Shown here piece after piece: positions 1-6,279 of a DNA stretch of 22,274 nucleotides (the first letter of the stretch is position 1; each line of letters opens with the position of its first letter). The stretch covers positions 1 through 22,274 of the forward strand of contig JAYREN010000033.1 of NCBI GenBank assembly GCA_041908845.1, written 5' to 3'. Both the position numbers and the translations under genes were made by a program. The notes under the pieces were generated by a model. The model was given only the letters and a program-made list of their open reading frames with translations. It searched no databases and had not been told where the DNA came from. Source of the stretch: JAYREN01 sp041908845 (lineage in GTDB: Bacteria; Acidobacteriota; Holophagae; Holophagales; Holophagaceae).

Positions 1-1
1 C

Positions 2-709
2 GTGAAGGAACTCCGGAGCCAGCTCGACAATGTACTGCTGCTGGATGCGGGCGATGTCTTCCAGGGCACGCCCTACTTCAACCAGTACAAGGGTTCCCTG
101 GACTACAAGCTGATGTCCATGGTGGGCTACGACGCCGCCACTCTGGGCAACCACGATTTCGATAATGGTGTGGAGGGGCTGCTCACCGCCATGGTGGAGG
201 CCAAATTCCCCTTCGTGAACTGCAACCTGGACATGAAGGGCGCGCCCGCCTTGGCGAAGCGCGTGCAGCCTTGGCTGGTGAAAGAGCTGCCCGGCGTGAG
301 GGTCGGCATCACCGGCGTCTGCGTGGATTTCAAGGGGCTCGTGGCGCCGAAGAATCATGAGGGGGTGGTTTGGATGGATCCCCTCGAGAGCCTGAAGCCC
401 GTGGTCAAGCACCTGCGGGAGCGAGAGAAGGTAGACATGGTGGTGCTGCTCTCCCACCTGGGCCACGACTTGAAGGGCATGGCGTGGGATGACCTCTCCC
501 TGGCTCCGAAATTGCCTGGCGTCGATGTGATCATCGGCGGGCACAGCCACACCTTTTTGGATGAGCCCGTTCGGGTCAAGCATAGAGCCGGAGAAACGCT
601 CATCTTCCAAGTGGGCTTCGGCGGCGTGAACCTGGGCCGCATGGACTTCACGGTGAGCAAGGGCGCGGTGAAGGCCGCCAGCGGCGCCGTGGTCCCCGTG
701 ATGGCCTGA
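2..709 (+). CDS. 5'-nucleotidase/UshA-type metallophosphatase, 5' end outside window
   Basis: Calcineurin-like metallophosphoesterase of the 5'-nucleotidase/2',3'-cyclic phosphodiesterase type, usually secreted and dephosphorylating nucleotides. The visible 235 codons carry the metal-site motifs in family order: LLLDAGDVFQGTP near residue 13, GNHDFDNG near 49, LLSHLGHD near 148 and GGHSHT near 178. The first metal motif (DxH) and any signal peptide lie upstream, so the GTG at position 2 is only the window edge and not a believable start. The protein stops soon after the last metal motif and has no 5_nucleotid_C domain. In some bacteria that domain is encoded by a separate adjacent gene, so it may lie upstream of the window. 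The gene converges with the ABC ATPase gene that follows. Family assignment is firm; substrate is unknown. Confidence 0.9.
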   Translation: MKELRSQLDNVLLLDAGDVFQGTPYFNQYKGSLDYKLMSMVGYDAATLGNHDFDNGVEGLLTAMVEAKFPFVNCNLDMKGAPALAKRVQPWLVKELPGVRVGITGVCVDFKGLVAPKNHEGVVWMDPLESLKPVVKHLREREKVDMVVLLSHLGHDLKGMAWDDLSLAPKLPGVDVIIGGHSHTFLDEPVRVKHRAGETLIFQVGFGGVNLGRMDFTVSKGAVKAASGAVVPVMA

Positions 710-726
710 TCAAACGGAATGTCCAA

Positions 727-766
727 GGGGGGACATCGCGACCGCATGGAGCAGGCGGTCCCCCCT
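727..766. repeat. Convergent-junction G/C hairpin repeat, copy 1
   Basis: Lies between two convergent genes. GGGGGGAC (727-734) pairs perfectly with GTCCCCCC (758-765), giving an 8-bp stem around a 23-nt interior. An alternative hairpin pairs ATGTCC (719-724) with GGACAT (731-736). The block 731-766 recurs at 11622-11660: GACATCGCGA and an 18-nt run ending in GGTCCCCCCT are shared exactly. No T-tract follows. It could act as a bidirectional terminator or be a REP-like dispersed element. Confidence 0.65.
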
Positions 767-774
767 GGGTCTCG

Positions 775-1692
775 TCAGCGGGCGAGGCACCGAATTCCGT
801 CTTCGGGCTGACCCCGCCAGGGGATCGTTCGGTTGCATTCGAGCCTGCCCTCAGGGCAGCGGGGTCTGAAGGGGCAGCCGAGGGGCCGCCGCTCCGGAGC
901 CTCAAGAAACCTGGACTCGGTGGAGGGTTCGCCCCGGGATGCCGCCAGCAGGCGCTGGGTGTAGGGGTGGGCCGGGGTCTGGAGGACCCGCTCCGTTGGA
1001 CCCGCTTCGAGCACTTCGCCCCCGTAGAGCACGATTACCCGATCAGCCATGGCCTGGGCCACGGCGGGATCATGGGTGATCCAGAGCCAGCCGAGCCTTC
1101 GATGGTGCTGGAGCTCCGCCAGGAGGGCCAGGAATTCGGTCTGCAGATCGGGATCCAGGGCTGTGGTCGGCTCGTCCAGAACCAGCAGTTCCGGATCGCA
1201 GGACAGGGCGATGGCCAGGGCGATCCGTTGGCGCTGGCCGCCGCTGAGTTCCCCGGGCAGCCGTTGGAGAAAGGCCCGAGTCTGGGAGAGTTGCAGCCTC
1301 GTCAGCAGGGGGGCCAATCGATCGAGGGCGGCCCGCAGGGATTCTTGCCGGTGGACCCAGGGTAAGAGCGTGAGTTGCGCCTCCAGGCTCAGGATGGGGT
1401 TGAGGGCCCCCAGGGGATCCTGGGGCACCCAGCCCAGGCGACGCCCCCGAACGCTGTCCCGGGCGGAACTGGGGCGATCCAGGGGCACGCCGAATGCCTC
1501 CAGGGTGCCTTCGGTCTGGATCACGCCCGGGGGCAGCACCCCGAAGATGGCCTGGGCCAGCAGGCTCTTCCCCGATCCCGACTCGCCCAAAAGGGCGATG
1601 CGTTCCCCGGGGTGCAGGGCAAGGGTGAGGGGGGCAACCAGGCGCACCTCATCCCTGCGGCACAGGCCCAAGCCATTGATAAAAAGGGTCAT
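775..1692 (-). CDS. ABC transporter ATP-binding protein, oligopeptide/dipeptide (DppD/OppD) type
   Basis: ATPase subunit of a peptide/nickel-type ABC importer, cytoplasmic face of the inner membrane. Of 305 residues, Walker A is GESGSGKS (36-43), the ABC signature is LSGGQRQRIALA, Walker B is LLVLDEPTTALD, and the H-loop is WITHDP. The C-terminal tail has the cysteine cluster CPFRPRCPEGRLEC typical of the oligo_HPY extension in OppD/DppD/OppF. Length fits the family (about 300-340). No permease, binding protein or second ATPase gene is adjacent; the upstream neighbour is divergent and the downstream one convergent, so the partners must be elsewhere. The ATG at 1692 has no clear Shine-Dalgarno sequence. 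Peptide is the default substrate guess; nickel or another solute is possible. Confidence 0.9.
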   Translation of the reverse strand: MTLFINGLGLCRRDEVRLVAPLTLALHPGERIALLGESGSGKSLLAQAIFGVLPPGVIQTEGTLEAFGVPLDRPSSARDSVRGRRLGWVPQDPLGALNPILSLEAQLTLLPWVHRQESLRAALDRLAPLLTRLQLSQTRAFLQRLPGELSGGQRQRIALAIALSCDPELLVLDEPTTALDPDLQTEFLALLAELQHHRRLGWLWITHDPAVAQAMADRVIVLYGGEVLEAGPTERVLQTPAHPYTQRLLAASRGEPSTESRFLEAPERRPLGCPFRPRCPEGRLECNRTIPWRGQPEDGIRCLAR

Positions 1693-1734
1693 AGAAAAAG
1701 CAGCTTAGCAGCGCTTGGGGGTGGGAGCCTTCCC

Positions 1735-1762
1735 TTGACGGGGGAAAACCCGGGAGTACCCT
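1735..1762 (+). promoter_or_regulatory. Possible sigma-70-type promoter for the DUF465 gene
   Basis: TTGACG (1735-1740), a 16-nt spacer and TACCCT (1757-1762) fit a -35/-10 pair about 50 nt upstream of the ATG at 1813. The -10 matches only the TAnnnT core, so this is a weak call from pattern alone. Confidence 0.35.
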
Positions 1763-1812
1763 TCTTCCAGATCGAGGCACTAACTCAGTGCAACGCCCAC
1801 TTTGGAGGATGC

Positions 1813-2046
1813 ATGGACTTTCTGAAGCCTGACGTTCAGGAACGCCTGTCGAAGGATCACTTCGAGTTCCGAAAGCTGATGGAAGAGCACACGGCTGCGG
1901 ACCAGCGGCTCCAGTGCCTGGTCAACAAGGTTCGGCTCACCTCCCAGGAATCCCTGGAAGAGGCCGCGCTGAAGAAGGCCAAGCTCCGGGCCAAGGAGCG
2001 GATCTACCAGATCGTGCTCGAGGATTCCAAGCATCGCAGCCAGTAG
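1813..2046 (+). CDS. DUF465 / YdcH-family small protein
   Basis: A 77-residue, charged, probably helical hairpin protein. The family pattern is visible: HFEFRKLMEEH at 16-26, a D-x-RL turn near 30-33, then a second helix with LKKAKLRAKERI (53-64), matching the LKKxKLxxKD/E block of DUF465/YdcH proteins. Their biochemical role is not established. The ATG at 1813 is chosen because GGAGG (1804-1808) sits just upstream and the family similarity begins there; a much longer in-frame extension back to 1375 runs antisense through the ABC ATPase gene and is not credible. The gene stands alone and ends before a strong terminator shared with the convergent hutI gene. Confidence 0.85.
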   Translation: MDFLKPDVQERLSKDHFEFRKLMEEHTAADQRLQCLVNKVRLTSQESLEEAALKKAKLRAKERIYQIVLEDSKHRSQ

Positions 2047-2089
2047 AGAACAAGAACGACGTTGGCGCAGGCGCGCCCTGAACGAACAA

Positions 2090-2119
2090 GGCCCCGGATC
2101 GCTCCGGGGCCTTCGTTTT
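2090..2119. terminator. Rho-independent terminator between DUF465 gene and hutI
   Basis: GGCCCCGGA (2090-2098), loop TCGC, TCCGGGGCC (2103-2111): a perfect 9-bp stem followed by TTCGTTTT on the plus strand. It is positioned 44 nt after the DUF465 stop and 7 nt beyond the hutI stop. The T-rich tail favours the plus direction; the minus-strand tail is CTTGTTCGTT, so it may work both ways. Confidence 0.85.
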
Positions 2120-2125
2120 CGAGGC

Positions 2126-3328
2126 TCAGATGACGGCCGGGATGTAGGCCTCGCCCATCCAGTAGACCAGTTCCAGGGGGTGCTTGACGTCCCAGAGCGC
2201 TACCTTGGCTAAGGCGCCGGGGTGGAGATGGCCGAGATCCCCCCGTCCCAGGCTGCGGGCGGCGTGGAGCGTCATGGCCGTGAAGGCTTCCTCGAAGGTC
2301 ATGCGAAGCTGCAGGCAGCCCAGGCGCAGGATCAGGAGGGGATCCAGACAGGCGCAGGAGCCGGGGTTGAAATCCGAGGCCAGGGCCACCCTGCAGCCGG
2401 CTTCGATCATCTTTCGAGCCGGAGCGAAATCGCGCATCCCCAGGAAGAGCGTGGTGGCGGGCAGGAGGGTCGGCGTGACCCCGGCCACCGCCATGGCATT
2501 CATACCTGCCTCCGAGCAGAACATGAGGTGATCGGCGCTGGCGGCGCCCAGTTCGGCCGCCAGTTCTCCGCCGCCGGTGTGGCAGAATTCGTCCGCATGG
2601 ATGCGCGGTGTGAGGCCCAGCCTGCGCCCGCTTTCGAGGATCCGGCGGCCGTGCTCAGGGGTGAAGACACCCCTTTCCACGAATACATCGCAGAACTTCG
2701 CCACGCCGGGAAAGCGTCGTACCAGCTCGGGCTGCCACTCGTCGGCCACTATCTGGATGAAGCGGTCGGGATCGCCCGCGAATTCCGGGGGCAGATCATG
2801 GGCGGGCATGAGGGTGACATCCAGGCTCCAACCCCGTCCCTGGAGTTCGGCGTAGGCCTCTAGGAGGCGGGATTCGGCCTCCAGGGCCAAGCCGTAGCCG
2901 GTCTTGGCCTCCAGGTGCGCCACGCCCTTGCGGGCCAGTTTCCGTAGGCGCTCCTCGCCGATTTCGACCAGCTCATCCACGGAGGCCAGACGAGTGGCCC
3001 GGACCGTTTCGCGAATTCCGCCGCCTTGGGCGGCGAGCTCAGCGTAGGTGACGCCGTGCAGGCGCTGGTTGAACTCCTGGCTGCGGTCACCGCCGAAGAG
3101 CAGGTGCGTGTGGGGATCCACAAAGCCCGGAGTCGCCCAGCGGCCTCGGCCATCGATTTCCTCGGCATCCTCCCATTCCTTGGGAAGGTCCGAACGCACG
3201 CCCAGCCAAGCGACGCGCCCATCCTGGATGCCCAGGGCTGGATCCGTCAGGGTCTGGGTGGCCCAGGGGGTGGCGGGATCCGGGGTGAGGAGCCCCTTGA
3301 GATTCGTAAGGACCTGTTTTGCGCGCAT
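2126..3328 (-). CDS. hutI: Imidazolonepropionase
   Basis: Cytoplasmic metal-dependent amidohydrolase of histidine degradation, hydrolysing 4-imidazolone-5-propionate to N-formimino-L-glutamate. From the ATG at 3328 the protein is 400 residues, the usual HutI length. Visible landmarks: GFVDPHTHLLFGG with the HxH metal ligands H73/H75; YAELAAQGGGIRETV (about 95-109); the substrate-region block EAKTGYGL (140-147; commonly ExKSGYGL); HADEFCHTGG; and ASDFNPGS, holding the metal-site Asp. An in-frame extension to 3487 is rejected because similarity begins at MRAK and the extra part lacks family features. HADEFCHTGG differs from the more common HADQ-type segment. No hutH, hutU or hutG is visible nearby, so the rest of the pathway, if present, is unlinked. 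Confidence 0.9.
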   Translation of the reverse strand: MRAKQVLTNLKGLLTPDPATPWATQTLTDPALGIQDGRVAWLGVRSDLPKEWEDAEEIDGRGRWATPGFVDPHTHLLFGGDRSQEFNQRLHGVTYAELAAQGGGIRETVRATRLASVDELVEIGEERLRKLARKGVAHLEAKTGYGLALEAESRLLEAYAELQGRGWSLDVTLMPAHDLPPEFAGDPDRFIQIVADEWQPELVRRFPGVAKFCDVFVERGVFTPEHGRRILESGRRLGLTPRIHADEFCHTGGGELAAELGAASADHLMFCSEAGMNAMAVAGVTPTLLPATTLFLGMRDFAPARKMIEAGCRVALASDFNPGSCACLDPLLILRLGCLQLRMTFEEAFTAMTLHAARSLGRGDLGHLHPGALAKVALWDVKHPLELVYWMGEAYIPAVI

Positions 3329-3464
3329 GGCTCCATTCTGCCATCCATCCGGGAAATTCCGCCGCCTTGCTATGCTTCCAGGCAAACGACCTGTGAAGCA
3401 GCAGGCACCTTGAACCTTTAGCGTTAGTAGTCGGAACCGGCCTCGTGCCGATTGGGGGTTATCG

Positions 3465-4271
3465 ATGTGGAAAACAGGCATTTTCATCTGTTGGGTGGCT
3501 GCATCCTCCCTGTTTGCCCAGGCTCCTACCGCCGCTCCAAGGGCGGAAACGCCTGTGCTCCTGCCCGGCGAGGGTCTGGCTGCGGCTGGCCCCGATGGGG
3601 TGGTTCAGACCTACGGCGACGCCACTCGGGAGACGCCCATGGGAGGCCTGGCCAAGCTGCTCTGGATGCGCCTGGAGGGCGATGAATGGGCCGCCATGGG
3701 GGTGGAGTTCAAGTGCACTGGGGCATGGAACGGCCATCGCTGCTGGTTGGGCAAGGGGCACGGGCGGGTGGATCTGGGCAAGGCGCTTCAGGGGAATTGC
3801 GATCTGGCCTTTCTCGCCTGGGTGCAGATGAGCGCGGAAAGGGCCCTACGTATCTATGGCGAAGGAGTGGCTCGCGTTCGACTGGATGAGGTATTCGGGC
3901 CCTTCGTGGGCAATCGGTTGAAGACCGGTGAGGGCCTTCCAGTCTTTGATCCCCAGTGGATAGGAGAGGGCGACTTGCTCCGCACCAGCCCCGAGACCCT
4001 GCTGCGGTGGATGTTGGACCCTCACCAGGAAGTGACACTGGAGCGCTGTCGTCGCCACCTCCAGGGTTTCATCGGCACCATGATCCGGGGCACCACGTGG
4101 TGGGCCCTGGTTGGAACCGCTCCGGTGCCCGGGGCGCCCGGTGAAACCTGCGCCTGGGTGGCGGGCAGCAACGGTCACGTCACTTGTGTATTAAGGCTGC
4201 CCAAGGGCCAGGGCAGGGCCGAGGGCTTGGCGCGTTTCCGTACCCTTATGAAGATCCCCGACAAGAAATGA
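3465..4271 (+). CDS. Secreted penicillin-binding-protein-like protein, catalytic motifs degenerate
   Basis: A 268-residue protein with an N-terminal signal peptide (hydrophobic 5-17, possible cleavage after AQA at 20). The middle resembles the transpeptidase domain of PBP2-type proteins: CTGAWNGHRCW (84-94), GHGRVDLGKALQ (98-109), NCDLAFLAW (111-119), then WIGEGDLLRTSPETL (165-179), like the conserved G-x-G-x-x-x-TP-x-Q segment. The active-site boxes are altered. SxxK reads GLAK (61-64), with Gly for the nucleophilic Ser; SxN reads NCD; KTGTA appears as LVGTA (215-219), followed by AWVAG in place of WFVG. If the alignment is right it cannot acylate peptidoglycan or beta-lactams and may be a binding or scaffold protein. 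The fold call comes from reading by eye. Probably cotranscribed with the GIY-YIG gene 27 nt downstream. Confidence 0.6.
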   Translation: MWKTGIFICWVAASSLFAQAPTAAPRAETPVLLPGEGLAAAGPDGVVQTYGDATRETPMGGLAKLLWMRLEGDEWAAMGVEFKCTGAWNGHRCWLGKGHGRVDLGKALQGNCDLAFLAWVQMSAERALRIYGEGVARVRLDEVFGPFVGNRLKTGEGLPVFDPQWIGEGDLLRTSPETLLRWMLDPHQEVTLERCRRHLQGFIGTMIRGTTWWALVGTAPVPGAPGETCAWVAGSNGHVTCVLRLPKGQGRAEGLARFRTLMKIPDKK

Positions 4272-4298
4272 ACCTGCTGATCGATTGGGTGCCTTAGC

Positions 4299-4559
4299 GT
4301 GAGCGGTCGGACCTGGTTCGTCTATCTCCTGCGCTGCGGGGACGGCACCATCTACTGTGGGATCGCCCTTGATGTGCAGGCACGGCTGAGGCTCCACGAG
4401 ATCGGAAGGGGCGCCAAGTACCCCCGAGGCCGAACCCCCCTGGAGTTGGTGGACACAGAACCCTGCCCCAGCAAGGCCGAGGCCCTGCGGCGTGAACGAG
4501 CTATCAAGAAGCTGCCCAGAGCACGCAAGGTGGCACTCTGGGCAGCTTCGGCAGGATGA
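4299..4559 (+). CDS. GIY-YIG domain protein, UPF0213/YhbQ type
   Basis: An 86-residue single-domain GIY-YIG protein. FVYLLRCGDGTIYCGIALD (7-25) corresponds to the VYxLRCxDGxxYxGxT core; VQARLRLHEIGRGAKY (26-41) carries the conserved Arg and the HNxGxGAKY-like block; RTPLELV (45-51) follows; and RRERAIKKL (64-72) holds the Glu expected at the metal site. Length and order match the small stand-alone UPF0213 group, for which some members show DNA-nicking activity; the biological role is unclear. The start is GTG at 4299; no strong ribosome site is visible. A perfect 13-bp inverted repeat lies within its last codons. Confidence 0.85.
   Translation: MSGRTWFVYLLRCGDGTIYCGIALDVQARLRLHEIGRGAKYPRGRTPLELVDTEPCPSKAEALRRERAIKKLPRARKVALWAASAG
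4509..4548. terminator. Perfect 13-bp inverted repeat in the 3' end of the GIY-YIG gene, possible terminator
   Basis: AAGCTGCCCAGAG (4509-4521) is exactly complementary to CTCTGGGCAGCTT (4536-4548), with a 14-nt loop. It lies in the coding end of the plus-strand gene and just beyond the stop of the minus-strand TolC-type gene (stop at 4566). Neither side has a clear T-tract, though CTTCTTGAT follows on the minus strand. A shared terminator for this convergent pair is the likeliest role. Confidence 0.55.
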
Positions 4560-4565
4560 TGCGGA

Positions 4566-6059
4566 CTACTTGACTTCGAGCTTGCGGGCTTCCAACAAGT
4601 TACCGAGGGCCTTCTCCAGGGTGGTGACTGCCTTGGCGTAGCTGATCTGGGCCTGGAGTTCTCCGCTCTTGGCGGAGTCGAGATCGTTCTGCTTGGAAAG
4701 CACCAGGAAGTTGGTGCTCATGCCGTTCTCGTATTTTTTCTGTTCGGCGTTGAGATCCTTCTCCCGGAAGATGCGCGTCTTTTCAGCGGCCTTCACGGCC
4801 TTTTCCGTGGCGTCGACATTGCGGAAGGCGGTGCGTACTTCCAGCATGATGCCCAGTTCGAGATCCCGCACTGAAAGCTCGCTGCCGCGGCGGTTGGCCC
4901 GGGCCTGGGCCATCAGGCCCCTGGAGGTGCGGTTGGGCAGGGGCATGGAAAAGGTGAGGCCCACGTTGTAGCCGGGGTTCTTGGCCCCCCAGAGATCCGT
5001 GTTCACCGGAGAGTAGGACTCGTGGTAGGCGGAACTGCCGTTGTAGCCAAGGCTGAGGTCCAGCTGGGGCTTCATGCGATTATTTGCCGCGCCTTCGAGG
5101 ATCTGCTTGGATTCGAGGTCAAGCTTGGCGCTCTTGAGCTCCACTCGCCGCTCAAGGGCCATCTTCTCGGCGCTCTTCTCGTCGGTGCTGATGTGGCTCA
5201 GAGTGGGTGCATCGGTAAGCTCAAGGTTGTTCGGGCGCTCACCCGAGGGATAGAGCGCGCGGATCAGGGCATCCTTGGTGTTGGCCCACTGGGCTTCGGC
5301 GGCAATGATGTCCTGCTGACGCTGGGCCTCGGCGGCCTCGGCGCTGGTGACCTCGATGGGCGCCAGGGTGCCCACTTCCACCCGGATCTGGTTTTCCTTG
5401 AGCTGCTTCTGAGCGAGGGTCAGGGCCTGCTGCTTGTTCTCCAGGTTGCGCTGGGCATAGACCACGTCCCAGTAAAGTGATTCCGTGCTTGCCACCAGGT
5501 CGATGATGGCCTTCTGGTACTGGTAGTCCGCCGCGATGGCGCCCTTCTTGGCCACGATGACATTGGCCTCGGTGGCACTGCGCCCGAAGCCCTTGAGCAG
5601 CGACTGGGTGTAGCTGGCGCTCAGGACACCCGTATAGGGGCGCGCAGTGACACTGCTGCCAACCCCCAGGATGTTCTCTGTAGTGGACCGATAGCTGGGG
5701 TTGTATGTCATGGAGAACTTGCCGCCCCACTCGAAGGGCTTCATAACACCGAGGCTCAGCTCCTTCGTGTTGGTGGTGTCGTCGCCGATCTTGTTATTGA
5801 ACTGGTCCTCGAGGTTGAACTTGGAGCGCCCCACGCCCGCATAGCCGTTCAGAGTCCAATCGAAGCTGCCTTGGTTGACCAGGACGCTGGCCTTGGCGAA
5901 CTCCCGGTCCTCAGAGGCGATCTGCACCTGAAGGTTGTTTTCCAGCGAGGTCTTGATCGCTTCCTGGAGCGAAAGGCGCACGGGGCCAGTGGGTGTCGGG
6001 CTCTGAGCCACCAGGCCGTAGCAGACCATCAGGGTTGGAAACACACGGGCTCGAAGCAT
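4566..6059 (-). CDS. TolC-family outer membrane efflux/secretion channel
   Basis: A 497-residue outer-membrane factor, expected to form the trimeric beta-barrel/alpha-helical duct of a tripartite exporter. A signal peptide is visible (about 1-20, ending near VAQS). LSLQEAIKTSLENNLQVQIA follows, the characteristic first OEP helix. Long coiled-coil stretches contain LVASTESLYWDVVYAQRNL and the ENQIRVEVGTLAPIEVTSAEA block typical of TolC/NodT proteins (NxxRxxxGxxxxxDVxxAEA). The second repeat includes GLTFSMPLPNRTSRG and KYENGMSTNFLVLSKQNDL. The ATG at 6059 is chosen because GAGGAG lies just upstream and the signal peptide starts there; the in-frame start 14 codons earlier has neither. No membrane-fusion protein or inner-membrane pump is adjacent, so the exported substrate cannot be guessed. 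Confidence 0.92.
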   Translation of the reverse strand: MLRARVFPTLMVCYGLVAQSPTPTGPVRLSLQEAIKTSLENNLQVQIASEDREFAKASVLVNQGSFDWTLNGYAGVGRSKFNLEDQFNNKIGDDTTNTKELSLGVMKPFEWGGKFSMTYNPSYRSTTENILGVGSSVTARPYTGVLSASYTQSLLKGFGRSATEANVIVAKKGAIAADYQYQKAIIDLVASTESLYWDVVYAQRNLENKQQALTLAQKQLKENQIRVEVGTLAPIEVTSAEAAEAQRQQDIIAAEAQWANTKDALIRALYPSGERPNNLELTDAPTLSHISTDEKSAEKMALERRVELKSAKLDLESKQILEGAANNRMKPQLDLSLGYNGSSAYHESYSPVNTDLWGAKNPGYNVGLTFSMPLPNRTSRGLMAQARANRRGSELSVRDLELGIMLEVRTAFRNVDATEKAVKAAEKTRIFREKDLNAEQKKYENGMSTNFLVLSKQNDLDSAKSGELQAQISYAKAVTTLEKALGNLLEARKLEVK

Positions 6060-6085
6060 CGCTACTCCTCGGAGGATCGAAAGAA

Positions 6086-6097
6086 CTGTCCGGACAG
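6086..6097. promoter_or_regulatory. 12-bp perfect palindrome upstream of the TolC-type gene
   Basis: CTGTCCGGACAG reads the same on both strands and sits 27 nt before the ATG at 6059, inside the 220-nt region between the kinase stop and the TolC-type start. It could be a small operator. No clear -35/-10 pair was found, and a 12-nt palindrome can arise by chance. Confidence 0.3.
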
Positions 6098-6279
6098 ACA
6101 TCGGGGCCTACGTTTTGAATTGGCCTTCGGTTTAGACCCCGGGCCTCTTGCAGGATGCACACCTCGCGATCTGAGGGCAATCGCAAGATTCATCAAGTGG
6201 TTAATGGGGGTCCAGCTGCCGTTTCTCGCCGCTGGTTTGCATTTCCGGGGGAACCGTTCGCAGGTTACCGTGGGCGGCA

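Noticed and set aside
3329..3487. N-terminal extension of imidazolonepropionase to an ATG at 3487
   Set aside because: The added residues do not match the family, and the extension would overlap the start of the divergent PBP-like gene.
3921..3929. KTG triad (residues 153-155) in the PBP-like protein as its active-site KTG box
   Set aside because: It lies before the G-x-G-x-x-x-TP segment, whereas the true KTG box should lie after it; the equivalent position reads LVGTA.
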